Shown here: positions 8,036 to 13,705 of the stretch, one piece after another
How the letters are laid out: every line of letters starts with the position of its first letter
Numbering within the stretch: position 1 is the stretch's first letter
NCBI GenBank assembly: GCA_964473155.1
Contig: CAYYNT010000088.1
Location: 1 to 13,705, forward strand
Reading direction: 5' to 3'
DNA from: JAJFUG01 sp964473155
Lineage (GTDB): Bacteria; Gemmatimonadota; Glassbacteria; GWA2-58-10
Length of the DNA stretch: 13,705 bases
Translations under genes and position numbers: made by a program
Notes under the pieces: generated by a model
What the model was told of the DNA's origin: nothing
Databases searched by the model: none
Seen by the model: only the letters and a program-made list of their open reading frames with translations

Positions 8036-9118
8036 TCAGCCGACTTTCAGGAAGATATTGCGCTTGTACATCCAGTAGAGCATGTACCAGAATGCGGCCA
8101 GCACAAGGCAGGACTGGATAATGACTCCGGCGGCGACCATCGGCTCGAGGAATCCGCGGGTGAACACGCCGATCCAGTCATTGACCTCGCCGCGCATGAA
8201 ACTGACCACCATGTAAATCGCGATCGAATTCATCCCGACCACTTTGAAAACGAAAGTCCAGCGGCGCAGGTTCCAGACCTCGATCAGCAGGTAGAACACT
8301 CCCAGGGTGAGCGAAGCCCAGCCCGCGCTGAAAACGACCCAGGAAGGCGTCCATATACGCTTGACCACCGGGATGAACGGGCTGAGCGCCATCCCTGCAA
8401 ATATCCCGGCCAGGCCGAGCAGAACCAGGAACGCAACCTTTTTCCGGCCGTCTTTTCCTCCGCGCAGCAGTTCACCGGCCATGATTCCCAGGATCACGGT
8501 AGCGGTCGAACCCCAAAAGTTGATCATGGTGTAGCCTCCGGGGTCCATCCTGCCGAACACCCACTGTTCGACCGCGCTGTGCCAGTTGGCGTTGATCGCG
8601 TAAGGGCCACCCGGACCGGCTCCCGGCCAGAACTGGAAAAGGGCCCAATCCGAGACCAGTATGAACAGGACAGCGGCGAGCTGCACTTTGAAACCGCGTC
8701 CCAGGACAAAGTAAGCCAGGAAATAGGCCACCGCTATCTGCTGCAGCACGGTAGTCATGTCCCAGATAAGAACGTTGTCGCCGATACAGACACGCCCCAC
8801 GCCAAGCAGCAGCAGGAGCAGGGCGCGCCACCAGGCGTGCTTGAAAAGTTCCGCCCGGCTCTCGCCGCGGGCGGAGCGTATGGCGAAAGCGAAAGGCATC
8901 GCCACACCCACGATGAAAATGAACGAGGGCTGGATCAGGTCCCACAGCACGCATCCCTCCCAGGCCACATGGTCCACCTGGCGGGCCAGCCAGTCCCAGC
9001 CGGGTGCACCGGCCAGGGAACTCAGGCCGAAACCGGCCGATACCATCAGGAACATGGTCAACCCGCGGTAAGCGTCCAGGGATAGCAACCTTTTCGGTCC
9101 GTTCGGCTCGGGACTCAT
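8036..9118 (-). CDS. NagX/HGSNAT-like membrane acetyltransferase (DUF5009)
   Basis: This is a 360-residue polytopic membrane protein with about ten hydrophobic helices. The N-terminus carries the family hallmark RLLSLDAYRGL (Asp15), followed by DHVAWEGCVLWDLIQPSFIF, whose His50 aligns with the active-site histidine of human heparan-alpha-glucosaminide N-acetyltransferase (HGSNAT). The bacterial NagX relatives are found beside chitin or GlcNAc genes. The family uses acetyl-CoA on the cytosolic side to N-acetylate glucosamine across the membrane. Its position as first gene ahead of a GH20 hexosaminidase fits this: de-N-acetylated or N-free glucosamine ends would be acetylated to make them substrates for GH20. 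That link is inference. An AAGGAG RBS lies 9 nt before the ATG, and a promoter candidate lies at 9146-9175. Confidence 0.88.
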   Translation of the reverse strand: MSPEPNGPKRLLSLDAYRGLTMFLMVSAGFGLSSLAGAPGWDWLARQVDHVAWEGCVLWDLIQPSFIFIVGVAMPFAFAIRSARGESRAELFKHAWWRALLLLLLGVGRVCIGDNVLIWDMTTVLQQIAVAYFLAYFVLGRGFKVQLAAVLFILVSDWALFQFWPGAGPGGPYAINANWHSAVEQWVFGRMDPGGYTMINFWGSTATVILGIMAGELLRGGKDGRKKVAFLVLLGLAGIFAGMALSPFIPVVKRIWTPSWVVFSAGWASLTLGVFYLLIEVWNLRRWTFVFKVVGMNSIAIYMVVSFMRGEVNDWIGVFTRGFLEPMVAAGVIIQSCLVLAAFWYMLYWMYKRNIFLKVG

Positions 9119-9145
9119 GATGGCTGGCTCCTTGATGGGATTTTA

Positions 9146-9175
9146 ATGATACATGCTTGGATTTTACATGTTCAA
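9146..9175 (-). promoter_or_regulatory. Sigma70-like promoter for the acetyltransferase-GH20-GH16 cluster
   Basis: On the minus strand a -35 TTGAAC (9170-9175) and a -10 TATCAT (9146-9151) are separated by 18 nt. Transcription would begin near 9139, leaving a leader of about 20 nt that includes the AAGGAG RBS. The promoter begins 25 bp after the dehydrogenase stop codon, suggesting independent initiation rather than read-through alone. The spacer contains two TACATG copies 15 bp apart, a possible protein-binding site. Confidence 0.5.
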
Positions 9176-9199
9176 CCGGCAGGTGTTTCCGATTTCCGG

Positions 9200-10366
9200 T
9201 CAGTCAAACCCGATGCTTCGTTCCAGAACTTCTGAAAGCTCCTCCGGCGTAAGCTCCACCGGATTGGCTTTCATGCTGCTGGCCTGCATTCCCTTGCGCA
9301 CGGCCTCGTCGATCATCCGCCTCTCGAATCCGTATTTTTCAAGACCGCTCTGGCCGAGTTCCAGACACAAATTCCGTATCCAGGCCACGCCATCCTCCGG
9401 CGCTGTTCCGTCCCCTCCGGATACAATCCGCAGGGCCTCGCGGAAACGCTCCAGAGCATGGGAGCCGGGCTGGCGTTCTTCGAGAGCGCGAAGGTTGATT
9501 TCGGTCACCGCGGGCAGGAGGGCGGCGCAGACAGCGCCGTGCGGCGCGCCAAGCATGCCGCCCAGCCCTCCGGCCAGGCCGTGCACCGCTCCCAGTCCGG
9601 CATTGGCCAGGGCCAGCCCGCCGAACAGAGCGGCCAGGGACATGTCCTCTCGCGCGGCCCGGTCCTCGCCGTCGTGAAACACCCGCCGCAGGGACCGTCC
9701 GGCGCGCGCCAGGCCCTCGCGGCACAGACTGCCGGTGAGCGGATTGGCCCTGCGGCAGACAAAGGCCTCGAACAACTGGGTCAGGGCATCCAGCCCGGTG
9801 CTGGCGGTTTCGGACGGGGGCAGGGAATAAGTCAGTTCCGGGTCCACCAGGGCGGCGCGGGGGAGCATGTATTCGCTCCTCAGGCTCACTTTGACCGCCC
9901 GGCCTGGTACGCTCAATACTGAATTTCGTGTCACCTCGGCCCCGGTCCCGGCAGTGGTCGGCACGGCCACGCACGGAGCGGAGCGGTTGAGGAGCGGCTT
10001 CCCGGCGCCCACCACCTCGAGATAGTCGAAAATGTCGCCGGGATTGGTCAGGAGCGCGGCCACGGCTTTCCCGGCGTCGATCACGCTGCCGCCTCCCACG
10101 GCGATAACGCAATCGCTGCCGTTCTCGCGGGCCAGGGCCAAACCCCCGGCGAGCGTATCCGTGGAGGGTTCTCCGCGCACCGGGAAGACAGTCAGCGTGC
10201 AACCGGAAGCTGATACCTTGTCCAGCAGAGCGGCCAGGCGTTCCGGGCTTCCGCCGGTGACAGCCAGGACTCTGTTTCCTCCCAGGCCCCGGATCAGTTT
10301 CGGCAACTCGGACACGCATCCCGGCCCGAACAGTATCCGTCCTGCAGAGGCGAACTCGAAATTCAT
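9200..10366 (-). CDS. Iron-containing (group III) alcohol dehydrogenase with a His-to-Gln metal-site change
   Basis: The protein has 388 residues, the normal family length. The N-terminal Rossmann-like half carries the NAD(P) motif GGGSVIDAGKA (91-101), followed by PTTAGTGAEVTRN (136-148). The C-terminal helical half carries the metal site: Asp193 in GLDALTQLFEAF, His262 in AVHGLAGGLGG and His276 in GAPHGAVC. In FucO the ligands are Asp196, His200, His263 and His277, so the second ligand is Gln197 here. This DALTQ variant recurs in a subgroup of the family as I remember it, so it is probably functional, perhaps with altered metal use. The family interconverts alcohols and aldehydes or ketones with NAD(P); the substrate is unknown. 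The start lies 2 bp after the stop of the ABM gene, with a GGAG RBS inside that gene's end, so the two are translationally coupled. Confidence 0.94.
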   Translation of the reverse strand: MNFEFASAGRILFGPGCVSELPKLIRGLGGNRVLAVTGGSPERLAALLDKVSASGCTLTVFPVRGEPSTDTLAGGLALARENGSDCVIAVGGGSVIDAGKAVAALLTNPGDIFDYLEVVGAGKPLLNRSAPCVAVPTTAGTGAEVTRNSVLSVPGRAVKVSLRSEYMLPRAALVDPELTYSLPPSETASTGLDALTQLFEAFVCRRANPLTGSLCREGLARAGRSLRRVFHDGEDRAAREDMSLAALFGGLALANAGLGAVHGLAGGLGGMLGAPHGAVCAALLPAVTEINLRALEERQPGSHALERFREALRIVSGGDGTAPEDGVAWIRNLCLELGQSGLEKYGFERRMIDEAVRKGMQASSMKANPVELTPEELSEVLERSIGFD

Positions 10367-10368
10367 CT

Positions 10369-10695
10369 TTAAGCTCCGCGCCTGGCGCTGTCCCAGCCGT
10401 CCTCGCCCGGGAACACGTTCGAAAACTTGATTGACGTGCGCGGGGCGGCCATCATCGGCTCAACCTCATCACGCCAGCGGGCGTAATGCGCGGTCTGCTT
10501 GTGGCGCGCAGGATCATCCGGTGTGCGGTAGACCTCGACCAGCACGAAGCGCGAGGGGTCGTCCGCCTGCTGGACCACATCGAAACGCGCCACTCCCGGC
10601 TCAGTCAGACTGGCCGTGGCGTTGCGGACAGTGGCGGCGCGGAAAGCCTCTGCACACTCGGGCTTGACCTGTACGAACACGTGGACGACAAGCAT
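10369..10695 (-). CDS. ABM-domain protein (LsrG/YgiN-like putative quinol monooxygenase)
   Basis: A 108-residue single-domain dimeric alpha/beta-barrel protein. The pattern VVHVFVQVKPECAEAFRAAT, then EPGVARFDVVQQADDPSRFVLVEVYRT, then HYARW is characteristic of the antibiotic-biosynthesis-monooxygenase (ABM) family. Members include LsrG, which isomerises phospho-AI-2, and YgiN, which acts on quinols. The conserved His in the TAHYARW stretch and the Glu in LVEVY are present. The gene is first in a two-gene unit with the iron-type dehydrogenase, so it may act on the same small carbonyl compound, but no substrate can be named. The ATG has a GAGGAG RBS 7 nt upstream. A strong promoter candidate (10751-10778) lies in the divergent region. 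Confidence 0.9.
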   Translation of the reverse strand: MLVVHVFVQVKPECAEAFRAATVRNATASLTEPGVARFDVVQQADDPSRFVLVEVYRTPDDPARHKQTAHYARWRDEVEPMMAAPRTSIKFSNVFPGEDGWDSARRGA

Positions 10696-10750
10696 GGGCG
10701 GGCTCCTCTATATGAATATTTATAATGCGGGAAATATGCGGCTTTGGAAA

Positions 10751-10778
10751 AGTATACTCGCTTCCGGCCAGCGGTCAA
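10751..10778 (-). promoter_or_regulatory. Sigma70-like promoter for the ABM-dehydrogenase unit
   Basis: On the minus strand a -35 TTGACC (10773-10778) and a -10 TATACT (10751-10756) are separated by 16 nt. Both hexamers match the consensus at five of six positions. Transcription would start near 10745, giving a leader of about 50 nt. Confidence 0.6.
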
Positions 10779-10803
10779 GTTCTCCGCACAGGCTGACAGT
10801 TAT

Positions 10804-10817
10804 TTGACATCCGTCAA
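10804..10817. promoter_or_regulatory. Possible operator: TTGAC-N4-GTCAA inverted repeat over the -35 box
   Basis: TTGAC at 10804-10808 and GTCAA at 10813-10817 form a perfect 5-bp inverted repeat with a 4-bp spacer. A GTCAA also occurs at 10774-10778, within the -35 of the opposite promoter. A dimeric repressor bound here would block the dehydratase -35 and could reach the other unit. No regulator gene lies nearby and the repeat is short, so chance is possible. Confidence 0.3.
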
Positions 10818-10832
10818 TCCGGTCGTTATGAA
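10804..10832 (+). promoter_or_regulatory. Sigma70-like promoter for the serine dehydratase gene
   Basis: A perfect -35 TTGACA (10804-10809) and a -10 TATGAA (10827-10832) are separated by 17 nt. Transcription would start near 10839, giving a leader of about 70 nt. Its -35 lies 25 bp from the -35 of the divergent ABM promoter, so both could answer to one regulator bound between them. Confidence 0.6.
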
Positions 10833-10907
10833 TAATAAGCCTTTCACTGCTCATGATGTTAAGAAAACGCTTAATCCGGATCATCTGTCCGGAATGGAGA
10901 ATCATAC

Positions 10908-12146
10908 ATGTCAGAGCCGACACCGCGGCCGGTGCGCGGGATTCGTGAAATTTACCGGATCGGCATGGGGCCTTCCAGCAGCCACAGCATGGGGCCGCGC
11001 CGCGCGGCAGAGCTGTTCCGCGATGGGAGCGGAAAGGGTGCTGCCAGATACCGGGTCACCCTTTACGGCAGCCTGGCCGCCACAGGCAAGGGGCATCTGA
11101 CCGATGTCGCCGTGCGTGAGGCATTGAAGCCAGCGGAGTGTAAAATTATCTGGAAACCCGAAACATTCCTTCCGCAGCACCCCAACGGCATGACTCTGGA
11201 AGCCCTGGACAGCTGTGGCGGGACGGCTGCTGAATGGACCGTGTTCAGTACGGGCGGAGGCGAGCTGACCGATGAAAACGGCGTGGTGGGCGAGGGGGAA
11301 AGGGTGGTTTACCCATTCCGTAACATGGAGGAATTGCTCGCATACTGCGCTCGGGAAAACATATCGATCTGGCGGGCGGTGGAGAACCTGGAGCCGGGTG
11401 TCCGTCCCTGGCTGGCCGGAATCTGGCGCGCCATGGTCGAATCCGTGGAACGCGGCCTGGGTGTCGAGGGCGTTCTGCCCGGACCTCTCAAGGTCACCCG
11501 CCGCGCCCCGGATAAATACCGCCGCGCTGCGGAAATGAAAGGCCCCCTGCGCGAGACAGGGTTTATCAGCGCCTATGCCCTGGCAGTTATTGAGGAGAAC
11601 GCCGCCGGGGGGACTATTGTCACCGCGCCGACCTGCGGCTCGGCCGGCGTGCTGCCCGGCCTTCTGTACTATTTCCAGGAGCGCGAGTGTGTGCCAGAGA
11701 ATGATATCCTGAGCGCTTTGGCCACGGCCGGAATAGTGGGGGCGTTCATCAAGGCCAACGCCTCGATTTCCGGCGCGCAGGTGGGCTGCCAGGGTGAGGT
11801 GGGGGCGGCCTCCAGCATGGCCGCGGCCGCGGCGGCGCAGATAATGGGAGGCACTCCGCGCCAGGTGGAATATGCCGCCGAGATGGCGATGGAGCACTCC
11901 CTGGGCATGACCTGCGATCCGATCCTTGGCTACGTGCAGATTCCGTGTATCGAGCGCAACGCCGCCGGGGCGACCCGGGCTTTCACCAGCGCGGGGTACG
12001 CTATCCAGGGCGATGGCAGCCACAGGATCAGTTTCGATGAGGTGATCGAGACCATGCGCCGCACCGGCGAGGACATGAGCGCCGATTACCGCGAGACCTC
12101 GCGCGCCGGGCTGGCTGCGCTCAAGAGCCGCCGTACAAGGCGATAA
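10908..12146 (+). CDS. sdaA: Iron-sulfur L-serine dehydratase (L-serine ammonia-lyase), single chain
   Basis: The 412-residue protein joins the beta domain (IREIYRIGMGPSSSHSMGP, GSLAATGKGHLTD) to the alpha catalytic domain in one chain. It converts L-serine to pyruvate and ammonia using a [4Fe-4S] cluster as Lewis acid. The three cluster cysteines are conserved: Cys294 (GCQGEVG), Cys336 (TCDPILG) and Cys347 (IPCIERNA). Their spacing of 42 and 11 residues equals that of the Legionella enzyme. A further Cys243 lies in APTCGSAG, where many proteobacterial enzymes have Asn. The chain is shorter than the roughly 455-residue SdaA of E. coli and ends in SRRTRR, lacking the C-terminal cysteine that caps the cluster in the Legionella enzyme. 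An RBS (GGAGA) lies 7 nt before the ATG. It is divergent from the ABM-dehydrogenase unit and ends 6 bp from the convergent DUF1330 gene. Confidence 0.95.
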   Translation: MSEPTPRPVRGIREIYRIGMGPSSSHSMGPRRAAELFRDGSGKGAARYRVTLYGSLAATGKGHLTDVAVREALKPAECKIIWKPETFLPQHPNGMTLEALDSCGGTAAEWTVFSTGGGELTDENGVVGEGERVVYPFRNMEELLAYCARENISIWRAVENLEPGVRPWLAGIWRAMVESVERGLGVEGVLPGPLKVTRRAPDKYRRAAEMKGPLRETGFISAYALAVIEENAAGGTIVTAPTCGSAGVLPGLLYYFQERECVPENDILSALATAGIVGAFIKANASISGAQVGCQGEVGAASSMAAAAAAQIMGGTPRQVEYAAEMAMEHSLGMTCDPILGYVQIPCIERNAAGATRAFTSAGYAIQGDGSHRISFDEVIETMRRTGEDMSADYRETSRAGLAALKSRRTRR

Positions 12147-12152
12147 GCCCGG

Positions 12153-12455
12153 TCATCCGGCCGCCGTCGTGCAGCCCTCGATCAGGATCGCCCGGCTTTC
12201 GGTGGATGTCTCCCGGAAATGCTTTACCCGGCCGTACTCGGGTGAATCGAGGAAAGCACGCGCGTGCTCAAAGCTCGGGAATTCGATCAGGATCAGCCTT
12301 TCCGGGTCCCAGCCGCCGAAAACAGTTTTCACTTCTCCGCCGCGGCTCAGATACTTTCCGCCCGCGGCTTTCACCAGTTCCGGCACGGCGCTGACATATT
12401 TACTGTAAGTATCCGGGTCATTAACTTTTATCTCGGCAATGAAATAAACAGACAT
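12153..12455 (-). CDS. DUF1330 family protein
   Basis: A 100-residue cytosolic protein of the DUF1330 family, which has a ferredoxin-like dimeric alpha/beta-barrel fold. Family features are YFIAEIKVNDPDTYSKYVSAVPELVKAAGGKYLSRGGE (split here across the first two strands and helix), VFGGWDPERLILIEFPSFEHARAFLDSPEY and a terminal RAILIEG strand. No catalytic function is established for the family. It ends 6 bp from the stop of the convergent serine dehydratase, too close for a terminator outside the coding regions. GGAG lies about 6 nt before the ATG. I found no convincing promoter on this strand. It is the second small alpha/beta-barrel protein flanking the dehydratase, the other being the ABM protein. 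Confidence 0.9.
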   Translation of the reverse strand: MSVYFIAEIKVNDPDTYSKYVSAVPELVKAAGGKYLSRGGEVKTVFGGWDPERLILIEFPSFEHARAFLDSPEYGRVKHFRETSTESRAILIEGCTTAAG

Positions 12456-12571
12456 CTTTTCTCCGTCTGAATGAATTAAATGGTTGTTCCGGCCGAAGCA
12501 TGGGGCGAAGGGATAATGTTAAAAAACGTTTGCCGTGCTGAATCAGGAACGTCAGCCTGTTCGGTGGATAA

Positions 12572-12577
12572 TATAAT
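12572..12577 (+). promoter_or_regulatory. Possible -10 box (TATAAT) for the lyase-like gene
   Basis: A perfect TATAAT lies about 70 nt before the ATG at 12649. The expected -35 position (12549-12554, ACGTCA) matches TTGACA at only three of six positions, so the promoter may need an activator or may not be real. Confidence 0.35.
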
Positions 12578-12648
12578 CATCACATGACGTAACGCGGGAA
12601 GTACTTTTCACAGCTCTTACCATGCGGGATTAATCTTTGGAGGGATGA

Positions 12649-13509
12649 ATGCGATTGATCATTTCTACGCCTGTAATGCTGTTCCTGCTCTGTCATATGA
12701 CGTCCACGGGTTTTCTGCGGGCCGAGGTCATCCGGAGCGAGGATTTCGAATCCGGCGTGCTGGGGCAGGCCTGGGAGCGCCTGAGCGATGACACCACACG
12801 AGCGGATATCGAAAGCCGCCCGGAATTCGTGCACTCAGGGCGGTGTTCGTTCCGCCTGACCTCTTTCGCCCACAAAGGGCCGGAGCAGAAAATACACGGC
12901 TACGCCTACAAGGAATCGGATTCCTGGATCCAGACCTGGTTTCTGCCTGGAGTGGACACGGTTTATGTGCGCTGGTACGCCATGTTCGCCGGGGATTTTG
13001 ACCAGGGCCATCAGATGCACTGGTGCGGTCTGGGCGGGCGCCGCACCGATGACCCGCGCTCCGGGTTCGGCCGGGCCGGGGAACGCCCCAGCGGCACGGA
13101 CCGGTTCACCACAAGCGTCGAGCCCGCGCGGGTAGACAGTCTGGACCCTCCGGGACGGCTGTGTTTCTATTCCTACTGGCCGGACATGAAACAGTCCGGG
13201 GACGGCAAGTACTGGGGCAACCGTATCTATTCCGAGCCGCCGCTGTTCATCGAGCGCGGACGGTGGTACTGTTTCGAAATGATGGTCAGGCTGAATACTC
13301 CGGGTAAAACGGACGGGGCGCAGGCGCTATGGGTCGACGGGGTTAAAGTGATAGATCATACCGGCATCCGCTGGCGCGATTCGGATATTCTGAAGCTCAA
13401 CGTGTTCAAGTTCGGCCTGTATATCCATTATTGCGAGCACGACTGCACCTACTGGGTGGATGACCTGGTGATAAGCTCTGAGCCGGTTGGCCGTCTTGAA
13501 AGCCGCTGA
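12649..13509 (+). CDS. Secreted jelly-roll protein resembling polysaccharide lyases (PL14/PL20-like)
   Basis: The 286-residue protein has a Sec signal peptide of about 25 residues (ending TGFLRA). The mature part begins EVIRSEDFESGVLGQAWE, typical of secreted beta-sandwich proteins. A later stretch, FIERGRWYCFEMMVRLNTPGK followed by DGAQALWVDGVKV, and the closing WVDDLVIS match the concanavalin-like jelly roll of glucuronan/alginate-lyase-type families. I do not recognise a definite catalytic tetrad, and a non-catalytic binding role is equally possible. Aromatic and acidic residues are abundant (VRWYAMF, HQMHWCGLGG), as in a sugar-binding cleft. The paired cysteines near the end (HYCEHDCTYW) may form a disulfide after export. 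The start follows GGAGGG by 4 nt; an overlapping ATG at 12645 is out of frame. It probably belongs with the carbohydrate genes at 4831-9118, though it is not in their operon. Confidence 0.8.
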   Translation: MRLIISTPVMLFLLCHMTSTGFLRAEVIRSEDFESGVLGQAWERLSDDTTRADIESRPEFVHSGRCSFRLTSFAHKGPEQKIHGYAYKESDSWIQTWFLPGVDTVYVRWYAMFAGDFDQGHQMHWCGLGGRRTDDPRSGFGRAGERPSGTDRFTTSVEPARVDSLDPPGRLCFYSYWPDMKQSGDGKYWGNRIYSEPPLFIERGRWYCFEMMVRLNTPGKTDGAQALWVDGVKVIDHTGIRWRDSDILKLNVFKFGLYIHYCEHDCTYWVDDLVISSEPVGRLESR

Positions 13510-13550
13510 TTTGTTCCGTCTCCTGATAAGTCAACCTGTTCTGGGGAGGA

Positions 13551-13705
13551 ATGATGTTTATCGCTCTGCTGGCAGTTACTTTTGTCGTTGCACTCGCCGT
13601 TTCCCTCATAGTCTCGCGCCTGTTCCGCGACTCGATCCGGCGTATCCTGTCGCGCATAATCCAGGATGAGATAGCCTCGAGCTGGGTGCGCTACATCCAT
13701 TTTGC
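13551..13705 (+). CDS. Small membrane protein, 3' truncated by the window end
   Basis: An open frame starts at ATGATG (13551 or 13554) directly after GGGGAGG and stays open to the last base, giving 51 codons. It reads MMFIALLAVTFVVALAVSL followed by IVSRLFRDSIRRILSRIIQDEIASSWVRYIHF. Thus one N-terminal membrane helix is followed by a basic amphipathic segment and perhaps a second hydrophobic stretch beyond the window. The family is not recognised. The RBS, the hydrophobic start and the short 41-bp gap after the lyase-like gene support a real gene, possibly in the same transcript. Confidence 0.7.
   Translation, partial: MMFIALLAVTFVVALAVSLIVSRLFRDSIRRILSRIIQDEIASSWVRYIHF

Noticed and set aside
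9119..9199. Terminator after the dehydrogenase gene (ACCGG/CCGGT arms)
   Set aside because: The stem is only 5 bp with a loop of about 16 nt and no T-run; the region is better explained by the promoter of the next gene.
10870..10895. Hairpin TCCGGA-N7-TCCGGA in the leader of the serine dehydratase as a riboswitch or attenuator
   Set aside because: Six base pairs from a self-complementary hexamer is too little structure, with no T-run or alternative fold. Chance is likely.
10911..12023. A 370-codon minus-strand frame opposite the serine dehydratase
   Set aside because: It is rich in His/Arg/Gly/Ala with no domain; the plus strand carries an unmistakable serine dehydratase.
1..13705. CRISPR arrays, tRNA or rRNA genes, phage or defence genes, SusC/SusD pair
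   Set aside because: None seen on either strand; all sizeable intervals are accounted for by the listed genes or short gaps.

Overview
The window looks like a chromosomal segment from an uncultured, moderately GC-rich (roughly 58%) Gram-negative-type bacterium with a glycan-degrading lifestyle. The evidence is several Sec-exported carbohydrate-active enzymes, a large soluble hybrid sensor kinase, and a serine dehydratase with an APTCGSAG loop of the sort I recall from Bacteroidetes-like lineages. The three best promoter candidates are sigma70-like (TTGACA/TATAAT type), which argues against a typical Bacteroidetes. I see no SusC/SusD pair. An FCB- or PVC-related environmental lineage is a low-confidence guess.

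Layout. (1) Bases 2-3289 (+) hold the 3' part of a PAS/GAF/PAS/GAF/PAS hybrid histidine kinase with a C-terminal receiver; its start lies outside the window. (2) Convergent to it, 3424-4524 (-) is a membrane-anchored metallophosphoesterase that probably starts at TTG. (3) 4691-4819 is a 129-bp MITE-like element. It has perfect 19-bp terminal inverted repeats and an internal 28-bp perfect palindrome, and sits 11 bp beyond the stop of the next gene. (4) 4831-9118 (-) is a three-gene carbohydrate cluster transcribed in the order NagX/HGSNAT-like acetyltransferase, GH20 hexosaminidase, GH16 glycanase. A promoter candidate (9146-9175) lies in front of it. (5) 9200-10695 (-) is a coupled pair, an ABM-domain (LsrG/YgiN-like) protein and an iron-type alcohol dehydrogenase. 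(6) Divergent from that pair is an iron-sulfur L-serine dehydratase (10908-12146, +). The two transcription units have back-to-back promoters, and a small inverted repeat covers one -35 box. (7) 12153-12455 (-) encodes a DUF1330 protein convergent with the serine dehydratase. (8) 12649-13509 (+) encodes a secreted jelly-roll protein resembling polysaccharide lyases. (9) 13551 to the window end (+) is the start of a small membrane protein.

How the genes fit together (inference). GH20 can release terminal N-acetylhexosamines and GH16 can cleave internal beta-glucan or beta-galactan bonds. The NagX-like membrane acetyltransferase would N-acetylate glucosamine residues so that hexosaminidases can act on them, as HGSNAT does in lysosomal heparan sulfate breakdown. 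The lyase-like protein at 12649 could belong to the same glycan programme. The dehydrogenase/ABM pair and the serine dehydratase look like small-molecule catabolism that may share regulation. No defence system, CRISPR array, phage, tRNA or rRNA was found. The most unusual non-coding object is the MITE-like element.
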